Shown: piece after piece, positions 7,330-15,934 of the stretch
How positions within the stretch are numbered: position 1 is the stretch's first letter
How the letters are laid out: each line of letters opens with the position of its first letter
From: an uncultured Bacilli bacterium
Lineage (GTDB): Bacteria; Bacillota_I; Bacilli_A; RF39; UBA660
DNA length: 35,407 bases
Assembly: GCA_905235045.1 (NCBI GenBank)
Contig: CAJOJO010000004.1
Coordinates: 1-35,407, forward strand
Reading direction: 5' to 3'
Made by a program: the position numbers and the translations under genes
Notes under the pieces: generated by a model
Seen by the model: only the letters and a program-made list of their open reading frames with translations
Told to the model about the DNA's origin: nothing
Databases searched by the model: none

Positions 7330-8246
7330 TGCATATCTCGGTTCTATTAAATGAATGCATAGAATACTTAAATTTAAAAGATAATAGTATTATTGTTGAT
7401 GCAACTTTAGGATACGCTGGACATAGTAGTGAAATTCTAAAAAGAATAAAAAAGGGGTTTTTATTCGCCTTTGATCAAGACAAAGAAGCTATAAATAATA
7501 GTAAACAAAAACTTGATAAAATTGGTAATAATTATGAAATAATTTATAGTAACTTTGTTAATATGAAAGATAAACTAAAAGAAAAAAACATCGAAAAAGT
7601 AGATGGTATCTTATTTGATTTAGGAGTATCTAGTCCGCAATTAGATGAAGATTACCGTGGATTTAGTTTTCATAATGATAGTCCTTTAGATATGCGTATG
7701 GATACTGAATCTAAATTAACTGCTAAAGATATCGTTAATAACTATTCTAAAGAAGAATTAGCTAATATTTTTTTCAAATATGGTGAAGAAAAATATGCTA
7801 GAAGTATTGCGGAAGGAATTATTAAATACCGTGAAACAAAAGAAATAGAAACAACTTTAGAATTAGTTGAAATAATCAAAAACAATGTGCCAGAAAAGTA
7901 CAAAAGAGAAAAACATCCTGCTCGTAAAGTGTTTCAAGCATTACGCATTGAAGTTAATAATGAGTTGGAGGTTTTTGAACGCGCTTTAAAAGATGCATTA
8001 GATTTATTATCTATAAATGGAAGAATATGTGTTATAACATTTCATTCATTAGAAGATAAAATATGTAAAAAAATATTTAATGAAGTAACAAATATAGATG
8101 ATACTTTAAAAAAACTACCAGTTATACCTGATGAATATTTACCACATTATAAAGTAGTAAAAGTATTAGAACCAACCAACGACGAAATACTAAAAAATAA
8201 TCGTGCTCGTAGTGCGAAATTAAGAGTAATTGAAAAAATAAAATAG
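7329..8246 (+). CDS. rsmH: 16S rRNA m4C1402 methyltransferase RsmH
   Basis: SAM-dependent methyltransferase (MraW) that makes the N4 methylation of C1402 in 16S rRNA at the ribosomal P site. The SAM motif DATLGYAGHS is near residue 24, followed by LFDLGVSSPQLD, FHNDSPLDMRMD, RIEVNNELE and ITFHSLEDK. All are typical of the family, and 305 residues is normal. It shares one base with the mraZ stop, so the pair is translationally coupled. It is followed by ftsL after an AGGAGG site. Confidence 0.97.
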   Translation: MHISVLLNECIEYLNLKDNSIIVDATLGYAGHSSEILKRIKKGFLFAFDQDKEAINNSKQKLDKIGNNYEIIYSNFVNMKDKLKEKNIEKVDGILFDLGVSSPQLDEDYRGFSFHNDSPLDMRMDTESKLTAKDIVNNYSKEELANIFFKYGEEKYARSIAEGIIKYRETKEIETTLELVEIIKNNVPEKYKREKHPARKVFQALRIEVNNELEVFERALKDALDLLSINGRICVITFHSLEDKICKKIFNEVTNIDDTLKKLPVIPDEYLPHYKVVKVLEPTNDEILKNNRARSAKLRVIEKIK

Positions 8247-8257
8247 GAGGTAAGACT

Positions 8258-8545
8258 ATGGCTAGAAGAAAAGCCCGTTTAACTAAGGGCGAAAAAATGT
8301 TATATACATTAGCTTTTATGTGCTCTTTAGGCATAGTTGTAACCAAAATATTTATTGGTGCTAATATCACTAATTTAAGTATGAGTGTTGAACAAGCAAA
8401 ATATGATATTGAATCACAAGAAAAGAAAAATGAATCATTAACAATGAAAGTAAATGAATTAACATCATTTGATAAAGTAAAAGATATTGTATCTGAAATG
8501 GGATTGGCGTATAATAATGATAATATAATAATTATAAACGACTAA
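8258..8545 (+). CDS. ftsL: Cell division protein FtsL-like
   Basis: A 95-residue bitopic protein: a short basic cytoplasmic tail (about residues 1-14), one membrane segment (about 15-35), then a coiled-coil-like stretch rich in E, K, S and L. This architecture, the length and the position between rsmH and the division PBP identify FtsL, which pairs with DivIC and DivIB to activate septal wall synthesis. FtsL sequences are poorly conserved, so the name rests largely on context. Confidence 0.85.
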   Translation: MARRKARLTKGEKMLYTLAFMCSLGIVVTKIFIGANITNLSMSVEQAKYDIESQEKKNESLTMKVNELTSFDKVKDIVSEMGLAYNNDNIIIIND

Positions 8546-8557
8546 TGAGGTGTTATT

Positions 8558-10771
8558 ATGAAGGCAAGAAAAAAGAAAAGATTAAATGTATCCAATTTTT
8601 TATTCTTTATCTTTTTCATTTGTCTTTTTTTGTTATATATTAGATTTGCTTATCTTTCTTTATCACCTAATATAGACGGAATAAATATTAAACAATTTGC
8701 TGCTAATCGAAATACGGTTAAAAGAACTATTCGAGCTAAAAGAGGAAATATATATGATGTTGGTGGAAATGTCTTAGCCTTAAATGTTAGTTCTTATACA
8801 TTGATAGTTTCATTAGAAAAAAGTAAAGTTTATAATGGTGAAAACTACGTAAAAGATGTAAATGAAACCGCTAAAAAATTAGCCGAAGTATTAAATGCTC
8901 CAGAGGATTATATATTGAAGCAATTAAAAAAAGATGCTTATCAAGTAGAATTAGGTAACTATGGTAGTGGTTTAACTGAACTAAAAAAAGATGAAATCTT
9001 AGCGTTAGGTTTACCAGGTATTAGTTTTACAGAAAGTCAAAAAAGATATTATCCTAATGGTGATTTTGCCTCTTATATTATTGGTTATGCAAAAACTAAA
9101 GAAGTAGAAGAATATAATGATGATGATGAAAAAGTAACTAGTAAAGAAATAGTTGGTGAATTAGGAATTGAAGCTTTTTATAATAATAAACTTAAAGGTG
9201 TTGATGGATATTTAGAATATCAACAAAGTAGATATGGTTATAAAATAGTTGGTACTAATGAAGTAAGAGTAGATGCTGAAAATGGTAGTGATGTTTATTT
9301 AACTTTAGATTCTAATATTCAAAGATTTGTTGAAAGTGGTGTTAAAAAATTAGAAGATGAATTCCATCCAGAATGGACCTTATTTGCCGTAATGGATGCA
9401 AAAACAGGAGATATTTTAGGATTTTCATCAACACCATCATTTGATCCAAATATTAAAAATATAACTAACTATGAAAATCCTTTAGTAACCTTTACCTATG
9501 AACCAGGATCAACTATGAAAACATATACATATATGTGTGCTTTAGAAAATAATGTTTATAATGGTAACTTAACATATCAATCAGGTTCTTATACAATTGG
9601 TGAGTATACAATTAATGATTGGAATAATGGTTATGGTTGGGGTGAATTAACTTACGATAAAGGTTATGAATATTCAAGCAATGTTGGTGTAGTTAATTTA
9701 CTAATGAATCATTTAAATAAACAACAACTAAAAGATTGCTTAAAGAAATATGGCTTCGGTCAAAAAACTGGTATTGAACTTGCTGGTGAATCAACTGGTA
9801 AAATTGATTATCGTTATGATATTGAATATGCTACTGCTGGATATGGTCAAGGTATTACAACAACAGTAGCCCAACAACTTCAAGCATTAACTTTAATATC
9901 TAATAATGGTAAAATGTTAAAACCACATATTATTAGTAAAATAGTTAATGGAACAACTGGCGAAGTCGAATATGAAAGAAAAGTAGAAGAAAGTGAACAA
10001 TTAATTAAAACATCAACTGTTGATAAAATGAAGGAATTAATGTATAACGTTATTCATGGTACAGATGAAGGTAATACTGGTTATATCTATCGTATTGATG
10101 GCTTTGATATTATTGGTAAAACCGGAACTGGTCAAATATATGATCCTACTTATGGATATTTATATGGTGATAACTTGTATATTTATTCATTTGCTGGTAT
10201 GTATCCAAAAGATAATCCTGAAATTATTATATATGCCGCGATGAAAAAACCTACCTGGGGTAACTCAAGAGGATTATATACAACAACTAAAGAAATAATT
10301 CAAAGTATTAGTAAATATCGTAATATGTTTACTGATATAACGGAAAAGAAAATAGAAACTTATAAAGTAAAATCATACTTAAGTAAAGATAAAGATAAAG
10401 TTATTGAAGAACTAAATAATAATGGTATAGTACCAATTATTATTGGATCAGGTAATAAAATAACTAAGCAATCAGTCAAAAAAGGAACTTCCTTAGCGCA
10501 AGGAGATAAAATAATATTACTTACAAATAGTAATGATTATAAAATACCTAATTTAACTGGTTGGAGTAAAATAGATGCGATTAACTTATTTAAAATGTTA
10601 AATGTTAAATATGAAATAAAAGGAACAGGATATGTAGTAACACAAAGTTGTCCATATGAAACACCAGTTACTAAAGAATTAGTTGTAACTTTACAACTAG
10701 AAGATCGTCTAACTCCAAAGATAGAAGAACCAATAGAAGACTCTTTAGAAGAAGAAGTTTACGAAGAATAA
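8558..10771 (+). CDS. pbpB: Division transpeptidase PBP2B/FtsI with PASTA repeats
   Basis: Class B penicillin-binding protein that cross-links septal peptidoglycan. A signal-anchor segment spans about residues 13-33. A dimerisation domain follows (RGNIYDVGGNVLA). The transpeptidase domain has catalytic S318 in STMK (318-321), SxN at 373-375 and KTG at 521-523. Two PASTA-like domains follow (about 605-660 and 662-718) and an acidic tail ends the protein. PASTA repeats place it with PBP2B/SpoVD/PBP2x. SpoVD is the alternative name, but the mraZ-rsmH-ftsL context favours the vegetative division enzyme. No mraY, murD or ftsW follows, unlike the classical cluster. Confidence 0.94.
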   Translation: MKARKKKRLNVSNFLFFIFFICLFLLYIRFAYLSLSPNIDGINIKQFAANRNTVKRTIRAKRGNIYDVGGNVLALNVSSYTLIVSLEKSKVYNGENYVKDVNETAKKLAEVLNAPEDYILKQLKKDAYQVELGNYGSGLTELKKDEILALGLPGISFTESQKRYYPNGDFASYIIGYAKTKEVEEYNDDDEKVTSKEIVGELGIEAFYNNKLKGVDGYLEYQQSRYGYKIVGTNEVRVDAENGSDVYLTLDSNIQRFVESGVKKLEDEFHPEWTLFAVMDAKTGDILGFSSTPSFDPNIKNITNYENPLVTFTYEPGSTMKTYTYMCALENNVYNGNLTYQSGSYTIGEYTINDWNNGYGWGELTYDKGYEYSSNVGVVNLLMNHLNKQQLKDCLKKYGFGQKTGIELAGESTGKIDYRYDIEYATAGYGQGITTTVAQQLQALTLISNNGKMLKPHIISKIVNGTTGEVEYERKVEESEQLIKTSTVDKMKELMYNVIHGTDEGNTGYIYRIDGFDIIGKTGTGQIYDPTYGYLYGDNLYIYSFAGMYPKDNPEIIIYAAMKKPTWGNSRGLYTTTKEIIQSISKYRNMFTDITEKKIETYKVKSYLSKDKDKVIEELNNNGIVPIIIGSGNKITKQSVKKGTSLAQGDKIILLTNSNDYKIPNLTGWSKIDAINLFKMLNVKYEIKGTGYVVTQSCPYETPVTKELVVTLQLEDRLTPKIEEPIEDSLEEEVYEE

Positions 10772-10786
10772 ATAGTTTGGTATAAT
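10758..10786 (+). promoter_or_regulatory. Promoter of pilin-like gene, extended -10
   Basis: TTTACG (10758-10763) lies 17 bp before TATAAT (10781-10786), with an upstream TG making an extended -10. The -35 is inside the end of pbpB. An AGGAGG site follows at 10793-10798. Confidence 0.75.
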
Positions 10787-10807
10787 TATAATAGGAGGTA
10801 TACATAA

Positions 10808-12007
10808 ATGAAAAATAAAGGATTTACATTAGTAGAATTATTATGTGTTATCGTTATAATTGCGGTTGTATCAGGAATTGTTTTCCCAATTGTATTAGAT
10901 AACATAAATAAATCAAAGGAAGAATTAACAAAAGTTCAAATTAAGGATATCGAGGGAGCGGCTAAAAAATGGGCTTTATCTAACTTAAATAGTTTAGATA
11001 AATATCACATTAATGATATCTATGTTTCAATTGAATATTTGCAAGATACTAATTTTTTGGATAAAGATGTCTTATTAAATCCAGAAACCAAAGAAGAAAT
11101 GGAAGGCTGTGTTTTAATTAGATATGACTTTGATAGTAAACAATACACATATGAATATAATGAAATAGATTGTAAAGGAAACTTTACTCCAAATGATAGT
11201 GATGCATATATTGTTTATACAAGTGCTTTAAATAGTGCGGATAGAAGTCACGCAAAAGAACCATTTTTCCAAACTTTAATTGATAATAATGATTTAAAAG
11301 TAGATGGTGAAACAACACCAGGATTATATGATTTGGATGGTGAATACGTATTCCGTGGAACTGATAATAATTCCGAGTCACCAATTCGTAATTACGTTGA
11401 ATATGCCGGACATACTTGGCGAATATTAAGTATTAGTAAAGATGATTATACAATGAAATTAATTGGTTCAAGTAATCCAGCTATATGGTCTTCTGAAGGA
11501 AAAATTAATTACGCTGAAGTAGATCAATTTAGTACTTTTAATTTAAATAATGCTTTAGTTGCTAAAACTTGGTATAACGGTATTGTTGATAGTAGCTTAA
11601 CAACTTTAGCTGATGTAGAAAGTGCTTTAATGGCAACAACAATTAATAAAAATATTGGTTTATTATCAATCTTTGATTATGCAGTTGCTTCATCAGAATG
11701 TAGTAATAATATCTTTGATTCAAGTTGTAAAAACAATAATTATTTATATGAAATGTTTAATGGAAATAGTGCTTGGACAATGAATACTGATGGTAATAGA
11801 ATATGGTATATAAATTCTAATGGCGCTATTGCTTTAGAAAATCCAGCAACTGCTACATATAACTTATATCCAGTTATAAAAGTACCTGTTAGTGTATACC
11901 AAACTGGTAGTGATATTGAAGATCAAGTAGGTTCTTTAAATTCACCATATAAGGTAACTAGTCAATATAAACCTATTGTAGTAGAAAATAATGAAAGTAA
12001 TGTGTAA
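10808..12007 (+). CDS. Pilin-like protein with large C-terminal domain
   Basis: The 399-residue protein opens with a type IV prepilin (type III) signal, KGFTLVELL, with the Gly-Phe cleavage site and the conserved Glu at mature position 5. A hydrophobic helix follows to about residue 28. The pilin part runs to about 130. The rest is a surface domain with WRILSIS, an 'isxxdYA' segment (LLSIFDYAV) and a closing RIWYINSNGAI...LYPVIKVPV pattern. That pattern recalls formylglycine-enzyme/C-type-lectin-like domains in Bacillota surface proteins (weak, by eye). Three cysteines lie near residues 297-310. No pilus assembly genes are in the window, so it is either a minor pilin or a pseudopilin-anchored adhesin. 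Confidence 0.75.
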   Translation: MKNKGFTLVELLCVIVIIAVVSGIVFPIVLDNINKSKEELTKVQIKDIEGAAKKWALSNLNSLDKYHINDIYVSIEYLQDTNFLDKDVLLNPETKEEMEGCVLIRYDFDSKQYTYEYNEIDCKGNFTPNDSDAYIVYTSALNSADRSHAKEPFFQTLIDNNDLKVDGETTPGLYDLDGEYVFRGTDNNSESPIRNYVEYAGHTWRILSISKDDYTMKLIGSSNPAIWSSEGKINYAEVDQFSTFNLNNALVAKTWYNGIVDSSLTTLADVESALMATTINKNIGLLSIFDYAVASSECSNNIFDSSCKNNNYLYEMFNGNSAWTMNTDGNRIWYINSNGAIALENPATATYNLYPVIKVPVSVYQTGSDIEDQVGSLNSPYKVTSQYKPIVVENNESNV

Positions 12008-12022
12008 AGTCATTACTTTTTT
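11994..12022 (+). terminator. Terminator of pilin-like gene
   Basis: AAAGTAATG pairs with CATTACTTT around an 8-nt loop, followed by T residues. It begins inside the last codons of the gene. Confidence 0.85.
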
Positions 12023-12023
12023 A

Positions 12024-12052
12024 TTGTAAAAATTTACTTTTTTGGTTATAAT
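12024..12052 (+). promoter_or_regulatory. SigA promoter of the 12069 gene
   Basis: TTGTAA (12024-12029), a 17-bp spacer, and TATAAT (12047-12052). It begins right after the preceding terminator. Confidence 0.8.
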
Positions 12053-12068
12053 TATAGTAGGTGATAAT

Positions 12069-12713
12069 ATGAATACAACGATTAAAAATATTATTTTAGG
12101 TTATCAAACAATAACTAGTTTGGATGAAGCTTTTGGAACAGAATATAATATTCAAAATGAACTTTATAAAAAAGTCCTTTTAATGTTTATTAGTAAGATG
12201 AAAAATGAAATTGCTTATGGTCGTATTGAACCAGTTAAAGTTGATGAAAAAGTAAATGAACTAATGCGTACAATAAGTAATCCAGCAAGTTTATTAAATC
12301 AATATATTTTAGGGACTAAAGTACCAGAAGATAACTTAAGAATGGAAATTGATACAATTCTTGGTATATATCATAAAACAGAATTAGATGATGTTGAAGA
12401 TATGTTTGCAGAAGATAAAGAAAAAGTGATTGGCCTTTCTGATTTTCAATTAGAAGATTATCGCCGTTTCCCAGAATTATTAGAACGTGATATTGAATAC
12501 GGAGTAATAACTAGTGAACAAGCAAAATTAATTAAAGAAAAATTTGAAAATGAAATTGCGACTGGTATGAGTAATAGTAAAGTTTTGACTAAATCAAAAC
12601 CAGCTTTTGCTAATAAAGAAATTGAACTAGGTTATATTGAACCAATTCTTCTTTCAATGGTTGTTAGTTTACTTGGCTTATTATATGTAGGTTATTTATA
12701 CTTGTTAGTTTAA
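12069..12713 (+). CDS. Unknown protein with one C-terminal membrane helix
   Basis: I do not recognise this 214-residue protein. It is mostly soluble and acidic, with helical-looking segments. One strongly hydrophobic segment forms the last 20 or so residues (about 193-214), so it is probably anchored by its tail with the bulk in the cytoplasm. The start at 12069 is chosen for its AGGTGAT site (12059-12065). An upstream in-frame ATG at 12042 lies inside the promoter. It is transcribed alone, with its own promoter and a terminator after it. Confidence 0.7.
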   Translation: MNTTIKNIILGYQTITSLDEAFGTEYNIQNELYKKVLLMFISKMKNEIAYGRIEPVKVDEKVNELMRTISNPASLLNQYILGTKVPEDNLRMEIDTILGIYHKTELDDVEDMFAEDKEKVIGLSDFQLEDYRRFPELLERDIEYGVITSEQAKLIKEKFENEIATGMSNSKVLTKSKPAFANKEIELGYIEPILLSMVVSLLGLLYVGYLYLLV

Positions 12714-12735
12714 AAAAGACTCATGTCTTTTTTTT
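12712..12735 (+). terminator. Terminator before prfA
   Basis: AAAAAAGAC pairs with GTCTTTTTT around a TCAT loop. It starts directly at the stop codon of the preceding gene. Confidence 0.9.
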
Positions 12736-12736
12736 A

Positions 12737-12765
12737 TTGCTTTTATCATATAATTATAGTATAAT
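12737..12765 (+). promoter_or_regulatory. prfA promoter
   Basis: TTGCTT (12737-12742), a 17-bp spacer, and TATAAT (12760-12765). Confidence 0.8.
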
Positions 12766-12793
12766 CTTAAATGATTACAGAAAAGGTGAAAAT

Positions 12794-13849
12794 ATGCTTG
12801 AAAGATTAGAAACAATAGAAAAACGTTATAATGAATTAAATGAAGAATTAATGAAACCAGAAGTAATTAGTAATATTAAAGAAACCTTACGTTTAACGAA
12901 AGAACAAGCTAGTTTAAAAGAAGTTTATAATAAATATCAAGAATACAAAAAAGTATTAAATGATATAGAAGACGCTAAAGAAATGGTTAAAGATCCAGAA
13001 ATAGGCGCTATGGCAAAAGAAGAATTAGCTTCTTTAGAAGAAAATAAGAAAAACCTTGATAGTGAATTAGAAATCTTATTATTACCAAAAGATCCTAATG
13101 ATGGAAAAAACGTTTTAGTTGAAATTAGAGGAGCCGCCGGTGGTGATGAAGGTAATATATTTGCTGGTGACTTATTTGAAATGTATAAGAAATTAGCTGA
13201 AAAAGAAGGATGGCAAATTGAAGTAATTGATGAAGAACATTCTGAGGCTGGCGGCTATTCTTTAATTAGTTTTATGGTTAAAGGTGAAAATGTATATTCA
13301 AAATTAAAATATGAATCAGGCGCTCATCGAGTACAAAGAGTACCAGTAACCGAAACTCAAGGTAGAGTTCATACTTCAACTGCAACGGTATTAGTAATGC
13401 CAGAAGCTGAAGAAGTTGATTTTGAATTAGATATGAATGATGTCCGTATTGATATAACTCGTAGTAGTGGTTGTGGTGGTCAAGGAGTTAATACTACTGA
13501 TTCAGCAGTTAGATTAACTCATATTCCAACTGGCATTGTTGTTTACCAACAAACGGAAAGAAGTCAAATTAAAAATAAAGAAAAAGCTATTAAATTATTA
13601 ACAACTCGAGTATATGATTACTATCTACAGCAAGAACAAGAAAAAGTTGGTGCGGAAAGAAGAAGTAAAATAGGAACTGGTGACCGTTCCGAAAAAATTA
13701 GAACGTATAACTATCCACAGAATAGAGTAACAGACCATCGTATTGGTTTCACTCTAAATACATTAGATAGAATTATGAATGGTGATATTGATAAAGTAAT
13801 TGATGCTTTAATTACCGAAGATCAAAATCGTAAATTACGAGGTGAATAA
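12794..13849 (+). CDS. prfA: Peptide chain release factor 1
   Basis: Class I release factor that reads UAA and UAG and triggers peptide release. The GGQ catalytic motif is at residues 228-230. The stop-reading tripeptide is PVT (184-186) in RVPVTETQGR, the RF1 type (PxT) rather than the RF2 type (SPF). The start at 12794 gives the usual N-terminus (MLERLETIEKRY) with AGGTGA just upstream. An in-frame ATG at 12737 overlaps the promoter and is rejected. Length is 351 residues, slightly short but normal. It heads an operon that ends with prmC, the enzyme that methylates its GGQ glutamine. Confidence 0.97.
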   Translation: MLERLETIEKRYNELNEELMKPEVISNIKETLRLTKEQASLKEVYNKYQEYKKVLNDIEDAKEMVKDPEIGAMAKEELASLEENKKNLDSELEILLLPKDPNDGKNVLVEIRGAAGGDEGNIFAGDLFEMYKKLAEKEGWQIEVIDEEHSEAGGYSLISFMVKGENVYSKLKYESGAHRVQRVPVTETQGRVHTSTATVLVMPEAEEVDFELDMNDVRIDITRSSGCGGQGVNTTDSAVRLTHIPTGIVVYQQTERSQIKNKEKAIKLLTTRVYDYYLQQEQEKVGAERRSKIGTGDRSEKIRTYNYPQNRVTDHRIGFTLNTLDRIMNGDIDKVIDALITEDQNRKLRGE

Positions 13850-14121
13850 TGAAAAAGTATTTAACGGTAACAATTCCTTTAAATATTATATATAGTTTTT
13901 TAATTAGTAAAATACTTACGGGATATATGAATACAAGTATTACTAATAATTATAGTAGTAATATTGATTTATTAGTATTGTTCATTATTGTATTTATTGT
14001 AACTTTATTTAATGGAATATTGTTTAAATTAATGAAAGTTAAAGGCAAAAAAATCTATGTTTCGTTACCTAGTATTGTATTTATGCTGTTAACTAGTATT
14101 TTACTATTGATTAATAAATAG
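13849..14121 (+). CDS. Small membrane protein of unknown function
   Basis: A 90-residue protein with three likely membrane helices (about residues 5-23, 40-60 and 70-88) separated by short polar loops. I do not recognise a family. Its start overlaps the prfA stop by one base (TAATG), so it is translationally coupled to RF1. The next gene has an AGGGAGG site close behind. The real gene status rests on this tight operon fit and on coherent hydrophobic helices. Confidence 0.7.
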   Translation: MKKYLTVTIPLNIIYSFLISKILTGYMNTSITNNYSSNIDLLVLFIIVFIVTLFNGILFKLMKVKGKKIYVSLPSIVFMLLTSILLLINK

Positions 14122-14133
14122 GGAGGTTTTAAT

Positions 14134-14601
14134 ATGAAAAAAGAAGAAATAGAAAAATTAGATGACATGTATATTGAATATGAAAGAATCACGACTATTA
14201 ACTTAATAAAATATACGGCATTATTTGCTATTCCATCTATCATTTTGATAGCTAATTATCATAATGTTGCTGCTTATAATCATATTTATTTGACTATAAT
14301 TAAAATTTTAGCAATTACTACTACTTTAGTAGTAGCGCCATCAATAATGGCAACAGGTGATTTTAATAAAAATATTCGTAAATTTAAAGAAGAGTATAAG
14401 GAATATGATTTTCCCAAAAATATTTTTAAAATTGAAAAACAACGCCAAAAAGAGGTAAATAATCTTAAAAAAGAATATAGGACCGAATATATTACTAAGT
14501 GTGAAGAAATAAAAAAAGAAGTTACTAATCCTGTTCATGTTGATCTAAGCTATTATGAAACACAACCTGAAAAAGTTAAAGTAAAAGTGAAAAAAAGATG
14601 A
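14134..14601 (+). CDS. Two-helix membrane protein of unknown function
   Basis: A 155-residue protein with two membrane helices (about residues 25-45 and 50-70), short ends, and a long, highly charged C-terminal half (Lys/Glu-rich, probably helical, cytoplasmic). I recognise no family. An AGGGAGG site precedes it. It ends on TGA and its last four bases (ATGA) overlap the prmC start, so it is part of the prfA-prmC operon. Confidence 0.72.
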   Translation: MKKEEIEKLDDMYIEYERITTINLIKYTALFAIPSIILIANYHNVAAYNHIYLTIIKILAITTTLVVAPSIMATGDFNKNIRKFKEEYKEYDFPKNIFKIEKQRQKEVNNLKKEYRTEYITKCEEIKKEVTNPVHVDLSYYETQPEKVKVKVKKR

Positions 14602-15407
14602 AAGTAGAAGAATTAATAATTTATGGAAAAAAGTATATTCATTCTGATTTTGTGAATATGTTGCTTTCTAATTTACTTAATTTAAATGCTTTAGAATTAT
14701 TAAATCATTTAGATGATATAGTAAGTGATGATATAATAACTGAATTTAAAAAGCAAGTTGATTTAGTTAAAGAAAAAAAGCCAATTCAATATGTAATGGG
14801 TAATGTTGATTTTTATGGTAATATTTTAGATGTTAACGAAAACACTTTAATACCTCGTTTTGAAACAGAAGAATTGGTAGAAAAGACAATTTCTTATTTA
14901 AAAGATTTTGAAACACCAATCGAAATAGCAGACATTGGAACTGGATCTGGTTGTATCGCAATTGCTTTAAAAAAAGAGTTAGATTGTCATATAGATGCAG
15001 TAGATATATCTCTTAAAGCATTAGAAGTAGCTAAAAAAAATATTGATAAATATAATTTAGACATTAATTTAATTAAAGGTAATTTGTTAGATCCATTAAC
15101 TAAAAAATATGATTGTATAATTAGTAATCCACCATACATTAGCGAAGATGAAGAAATACAAGATATTGTTAAAAACAATGAACCTAGAATAGCGTTATTT
15201 GCTGATGATAATGGGTTATATTATTATAAAGAAATTATTAAAAATAGTAAAAAATATTTAAAAAATAAATTTTTATTAGCTTTTGAAATAGGGGAAACTC
15301 AAGGAAACTTTTTAAGAGAATATGCTAAATTATATTTTAATGATGCTGATATTATAATAGAAAAAGATATGCAAGGAAGAGATCGCTTTTTATTCATAAA
15401 AAAGTAA
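14598..15407 (+). CDS. prmC: Release factor glutamine methyltransferase PrmC
   Basis: SAM-dependent enzyme that N5-methylates the Gln of the GGQ motif in RF1 and RF2. The SAM-binding motif is IADIGTGSGCIA, followed by VDISLKALEVAKKN. The substrate-binding NPPY tetrad is at residues 177-180. The N-terminal helical domain (about 1-90) is divergent, but PIQYVMGNVDFYG is typical. Length is 269 residues, normal. It lies in one operon with its substrate prfA, separated by two small membrane protein genes. Confidence 0.96.
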   Translation: MKVEELIIYGKKYIHSDFVNMLLSNLLNLNALELLNHLDDIVSDDIITEFKKQVDLVKEKKPIQYVMGNVDFYGNILDVNENTLIPRFETEELVEKTISYLKDFETPIEIADIGTGSGCIAIALKKELDCHIDAVDISLKALEVAKKNIDKYNLDINLIKGNLLDPLTKKYDCIISNPPYISEDEEIQDIVKNNEPRIALFADDNGLYYYKEIIKNSKKYLKNKFLLAFEIGETQGNFLREYAKLYFNDADIIIEKDMQGRDRFLFIKK

Positions 15408-15433
15408 TCTTTTTTTATTTTTAATAATTTTAT

Positions 15434-15463
15434 AAAAGTAACTAAATATTTAGTTACTTTTTT
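15434..15463 (+). terminator. Bidirectional-type terminator after prmC
   Basis: A perfect 28-bp inverted repeat (AAAAGTAACTAAAT and its complement, 15434-15461) with A-rich and T-rich flanks. It can form a long hairpin on either strand. The rest of the gap up to the ssb promoter (15464-15528) is plain AT-rich DNA. Confidence 0.8.
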
Positions 15464-15528
15464 AGTTTTTAATTAAAAATATTAATTTTTTGGATATATA
15501 TGTTATACAAATTTTAAAAATCTGTTGT

Positions 15529-15557
15529 TTGTTTTATTTTAAATATTTCGGTATATT
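15529..15557 (+). promoter_or_regulatory. Promoter of ssb
   Basis: TTGTTT (15529-15534), a 17-bp spacer, and TATATT (15552-15557). A GAAAGGAGGG ribosome site follows. Confidence 0.65.
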
Positions 15558-15578
15558 CATTTTGAAAGGAGGGATATC

Positions 15579-15911
15579 ATGTTAAATCAAACAGTATTGG
15601 TTGGAAGGTTAACTAAAGATCCAGAGCTTTTTACAACTGAGAATGGTAATAAAGGAACTTATATTACTCTAGCAGTACCACGTAATTATAAAAATGCTGA
15701 TGGAGTCTATGATACTGATTTTATTTCATGTATATTATGGCGTGGTGTAGCTGAAAATACTACTGAATATTGTCATAAAGGTGATTTGCTAGGTATCAAA
15801 GGTCGTATCCAGTCAAGAAGTATTGATATTGATGAAGAAACAAGAAAAGAAATTGTTGAAGTAGTAGCTGAAAAAGTTACTTTTTTAAGTAGTAAGAAAG
15901 CAGATGAATAA
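15579..15911 (+). CDS. ssb: Short single-stranded DNA-binding protein
   Basis: The 110 residues are almost only the OB-fold domain: MLNQTVLVGRLTKDPEL, then DFISCILWRGVAENT and GDLLGIKGRIQSRS. The long linker and the acidic DDxPF-type tip that recruit repair partners are missing (the protein ends KKADE). It thus resembles compact accessory SSBs (SsbB/YwpH-like or phage-like) more than a full-length replication SSB. The GAAAGGAGGG site is strong. It stands alone, not in the usual rpsF-ssb-rpsR operon, so it may be a second SSB. Confidence 0.88.
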   Translation: MLNQTVLVGRLTKDPELFTTENGNKGTYITLAVPRNYKNADGVYDTDFISCILWRGVAENTTEYCHKGDLLGIKGRIQSRSIDIDEETRKEIVEVVAEKVTFLSSKKADE

Positions 15912-15934
15912 TCTGCTTTTATAAAGGAGGAAAT

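Noticed and set aside
12737-12793. Longer prfA start at 12737
   Set aside because: The codon overlaps the -35 box of the promoter, and the family N-terminus begins at 12794 after AGGTGA.
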